Source: Crocinitomicaceae bacterium | GTDB taxonomy: Bacteria > Bacteroidota > Bacteroidia > Flavobacteriales_D > Crocinitomicaceae | DNA: 64,000 bases | Assembly: GCA_029252405.1 (NCBI GenBank) | Contig: JAQXBM010000022.1 | Coordinates: 62,001 to 126,000, forward strand | Direction: 5' to 3' | Shown here: positions 61,939-64,000 of the stretch, piece by piece | Numbering within the stretch: the first letter of the stretch is position 1 | Layout: each line of letters starts with the position of its first letter | Notes under the pieces: model-generated | What the model saw: only the letters and a program-made list of their open reading frames with translations | The model's database searches: none | What the model was told of the DNA's origin: nothing | Position numbers and translations under genes: made by a program

Positions 61939-62430
61939 ATGAATATCAAAGAGATACAAGATCTAATCAAATTTGTTGCACGACAAAACGTTACGGAAGT
62001 TGAGATCGAACAAAAAGATTTCAAACTGACAATTAAATCACAAGAGTCAAAATCAGAAGCTCAGCAAATTGTTGTTCAGGCTCCACAAGCGATCCCACAA
62101 CCAGTTGCAGCGGCTCCAGTTCCAGCAGCAGCCCCAGCGGCAGCGCCAGCTCCAGCAGCGGCACCAGCTCCAGCTGAAGATGATTCAAAATACATCACAG
62201 TTCTTTCACCAATGATCGGTACATTCTACCGCTCTCCTGGTCCAGACAAAGACAATTTTGTTTCTGTTGGAGACACAATCAAACCAGGTGACGTTGTTTG
62301 TATCATCGAAGCGATGAAATTATTCAACGAAATCGAAGCGGAAGTTTCTGGTAAAATTGTAAAGGTATTGGTAGACGATTCGTCACCAGTAGAATACGAT
62401 CAGCCACTATTCTTGGTAGATCCATCTTAA
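61939..62430 (+). CDS. accB: Biotin carboxyl carrier protein of acetyl-CoA carboxylase
   Basis: Carries the biotin that AccC carboxylates. The biotinylation motif is [12 protein letters not shown] with the modified Lys127. A Pro/Ala-rich flexible linker (about residues 50-77) separates the N-terminal helix from the barrel domain, as usual. Length (163) is normal. It lies 69 bp ahead of accC. Confidence 0.96.
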   Translation: MNIKEIQDLIKFVARQNVTEVEIEQKDFKLTIKSQESKSEAQQIVVQAPQAIPQPVAAAPVPAAAPAAAPAPAAAPAPAEDDSKYITVLSPMIGTFYRSPGPDKDNFVSVGDTIKPGDVVCIIEAMKLFNEIEAEVSGKIVKVLVDDSSPVEYDQPLFLVDPS

Positions 62431-62499
62431 GTTAAACTTTATTGAGGATTGTTTTGGGGACTTCCCTGATTCAACTTCTAACCATATAAGTAGAACACT

Positions 62500-63840
62500 A
62501 TGACTATGTTCAAAAAGATATTAATCGCGAACAGAGGCGAAATCGCATTACGCGTAATTCGTACAGCAAAAGAAATGGGTATCAAAACGGTCGCTGTTTA
62601 TTCAACAGCTGATAAAGATAGTCTTCCAGTTCGCTTCGCAGATGAAGCAGTATGTATTGGTCCAGCGAAAAGTGCAGATTCGTACCTTTCAATTCCAAAC
62701 ATTATTGCAGCAGCAGAAATTACAAATGCAGATGCTATCCACCCAGGATACGGATTCCTTTCTGAGAACGAAAAATTCTCACGCGTTTGTCAAGAGCACA
62801 ACATCAAATTTATTGGTGCAACGCCTGAGCAAATTGCTGGAATGGGAGATAAAGCGAGTGCCAAAGCAACAATGATTGCAGCAGGCGTTCCGTGTATCCC
62901 AGGTTCAAAAGGATTGTTGAAAGATTTAGCTGATGCGATCAAAACAGCGAAAAAAGTAAAATACCCAATCATTCTAAAAGCAACTGCCGGTGGTGGTGGT
63001 AAAGGAATGCGTGTGGTATGGAAAGAAGAAGACATGGAGTCTGCTTGGGATGGTACTCGAGCGGAATCTGCTGCAGCATTCGGAAATGACGGAATCTACA
63101 TGGAGAAATTCATTGAAGAACCACGTCACATCGAGATTCAAATTGCAGGAGACCAATTCGGAAACGCATGTCACCTTTCGGAAAGAGATTGTTCAATCCA
63201 ACGTCGTCACCAAAAATTGGTTGAGGAAACTCCATCACCATTCATGACAGATGAATTACGTGAGCGTATGGGGGAAGCAGCAATTAAAGCGACGAAAGCT
63301 GTAAACTACGAAGGTGTAGGAACAGTTGAGTTCTTGGTTGACAAACACCGTGAGTTCTATTTCATGGAAATGAACACGCGTATTCAGGTTGAGCACACCA
63401 TTACAGAAGAAGTAATCAACTATGATTTGATCAAAGAACAGATCAAATTGGCAGCTGGTGAAAAGATGTCTGGCGAAAATCACTACCCGAAATTACACGC
63501 GATCCAATGTCGTATTAACGCAGAAGATCCACATGCTGATTTCAGACCTTCACCAGGAAAGATTACAAGCTACCACTCACCAGGTGGACACGGAATAAGA
63601 ATCGATACGCACGTTTATTCAGGATACATCATTCCTCCATTCTACGATTCAATGATCTCGAAATTGATCGTTGTTGCGCAAACACGTGATGAAGCAATTA
63701 CCAAAATGAAACGTGCTTTGGATGAATACATCATTGAAGGAATCAAAACAACAATTCCTTTCCACCAAAAATTGATGGAAGATCCGAAATTCAATGAAGG
63801 TGACTTCACAACTGATTTCATGAACACATTCGAATTTTAA
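62500..63840 (+). CDS. accC: Biotin carboxylase AccC
   Basis: ATP-grasp enzyme that carboxylates AccB-bound biotin with bicarbonate. The N-terminus [20 protein letters not shown], the glycine-rich loop [13 protein letters not shown] and the catalytic segment [15 protein letters not shown] are all intact. Length (446) is normal. A second ATG two codons after the first is an alternative start. It is the last gene of the cluster; accA and accD are not in this window. A strong terminator follows. Confidence 0.97.
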   Translation: MTMFKKILIANRGEIALRVIRTAKEMGIKTVAVYSTADKDSLPVRFADEAVCIGPAKSADSYLSIPNIIAAAEITNADAIHPGYGFLSENEKFSRVCQEHNIKFIGATPEQIAGMGDKASAKATMIAAGVPCIPGSKGLLKDLADAIKTAKKVKYPIILKATAGGGGKGMRVVWKEEDMESAWDGTRAESAAAFGNDGIYMEKFIEEPRHIEIQIAGDQFGNACHLSERDCSIQRRHQKLVEETPSPFMTDELRERMGEAAIKATKAVNYEGVGTVEFLVDKHREFYFMEMNTRIQVEHTITEEVINYDLIKEQIKLAAGEKMSGENHYPKLHAIQCRINAEDPHADFRPSPGKITSYHSPGGHGIRIDTHVYSGYIIPPFYDSMISKLIVVAQTRDEAITKMKRALDEYIIEGIKTTIPFHQKLMEDPKFNEGDFTTDFMNTFEF

Positions 63841-63861
63841 TTCGAAAAGAAATACACTTGA

Positions 63862-63901
63862 AATCCCCGATCCCGATATTTATCGCGATCGGGGATTTTT
63901 T
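63862..63901 (+). terminator. Terminator after accC
   Basis: AATCCCCGATC (63862-63872) pairs perfectly with GATCGGGGATT (63887-63897), followed by T residues to 63901. No gene is visible from here to the end of the window. Confidence 0.9.
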
Positions 63902-64000
63902 GTTGGTGTTTATTTAAAGGTTTAAGCGATTTTCAGAGATAGCCTAGGTTGCCATTTAGCCGTAGTGCTGCATAGCGAAGTAACGATCACCACAACCTCA

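Overview
The window is a chromosomal segment of a Bacteroidota bacterium, most likely an aerobic marine or freshwater member of the Flavobacteriales (a Crocinitomicaceae/Fluviicola-like lineage is my best guess, not proven). The reasons are: alternative complex III genes leading directly into a cytochrome c oxidase; several secreted proteins ending in a type IX secretion (T9SS) sorting domain with a VYPNPA-like motif; Bacteroidota -7 promoter elements of the form TAnnTTTG; few Shine-Dalgarno sequences; and moderately AT-rich DNA. I found no rRNA, tRNA, CRISPR array, transposase or prophage.

Layout. 0-6 kb: respiratory operon with the end of actD, then actE, actF, coxB and coxA, closed by a strong terminator. 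6-10 kb: small genes, a 63-bp tandem array, ruvB, a small transglutaminase-like protein, a lipoprotein and queG, whose start is obscured by an 8-bp tandem repeat. 10-12 kb: paaABC (phenylacetyl-CoA epoxidase) without paaD or paaE. 12.9-16.2 kb: a DUF1800/DUF1501 pair, the second with both a Tat-like signal and a T9SS domain. 17.8-20.8 kb: two divergent secreted-protein genes, each broken by one in-frame TAG and one frameshift. 20.8-23.8 kb: a tightly overlapped sulfatase / formylglycine-generating enzyme / outer-membrane-protein operon. 23.9-32.4 kb: mostly housekeeping and envelope genes (rseP, YceI-like lipoprotein, cvpA, prs, rplY, a DUF4173 membrane protein). 33-37.8 kb: a secreted amidase and a PA-domain protein, both T9SS cargo. 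37.8-40.6 kb: an ECF sigma factor with a membrane-anchored YfbK-type von Willebrand protein. 40.7-42.6 kb: a YgiQ-type radical SAM protein. 42.7-51.3 kb: a lipoprotein and two tandem paralogues of about 1,270 residues built from YwqK/MORN-like repeats. 51.3-56.7 kb: an opposing operon encoding an OmpA/thrombospondin-repeat protein, an unknown secreted protein and a histidine kinase. 57-64 kb: pepA, pdxA and then the fatty-acid/ribosome cluster DUF177-rpmF-fabH-accB-accC.

The most notable observations are: (1) a decayed fragment of plsX in its classical position between rpmF and fabH; (2) the neighbouring pair of disrupted T9SS cargo genes; (3) the tandem giant repeat proteins facing an envelope-sensor operon; (4) the self-contained sulfatase plus FGE operon with both FGE catalytic cysteines; and (5) 8-bp AATC-type tandem arrays, one of which sits where the queG start codon should be.
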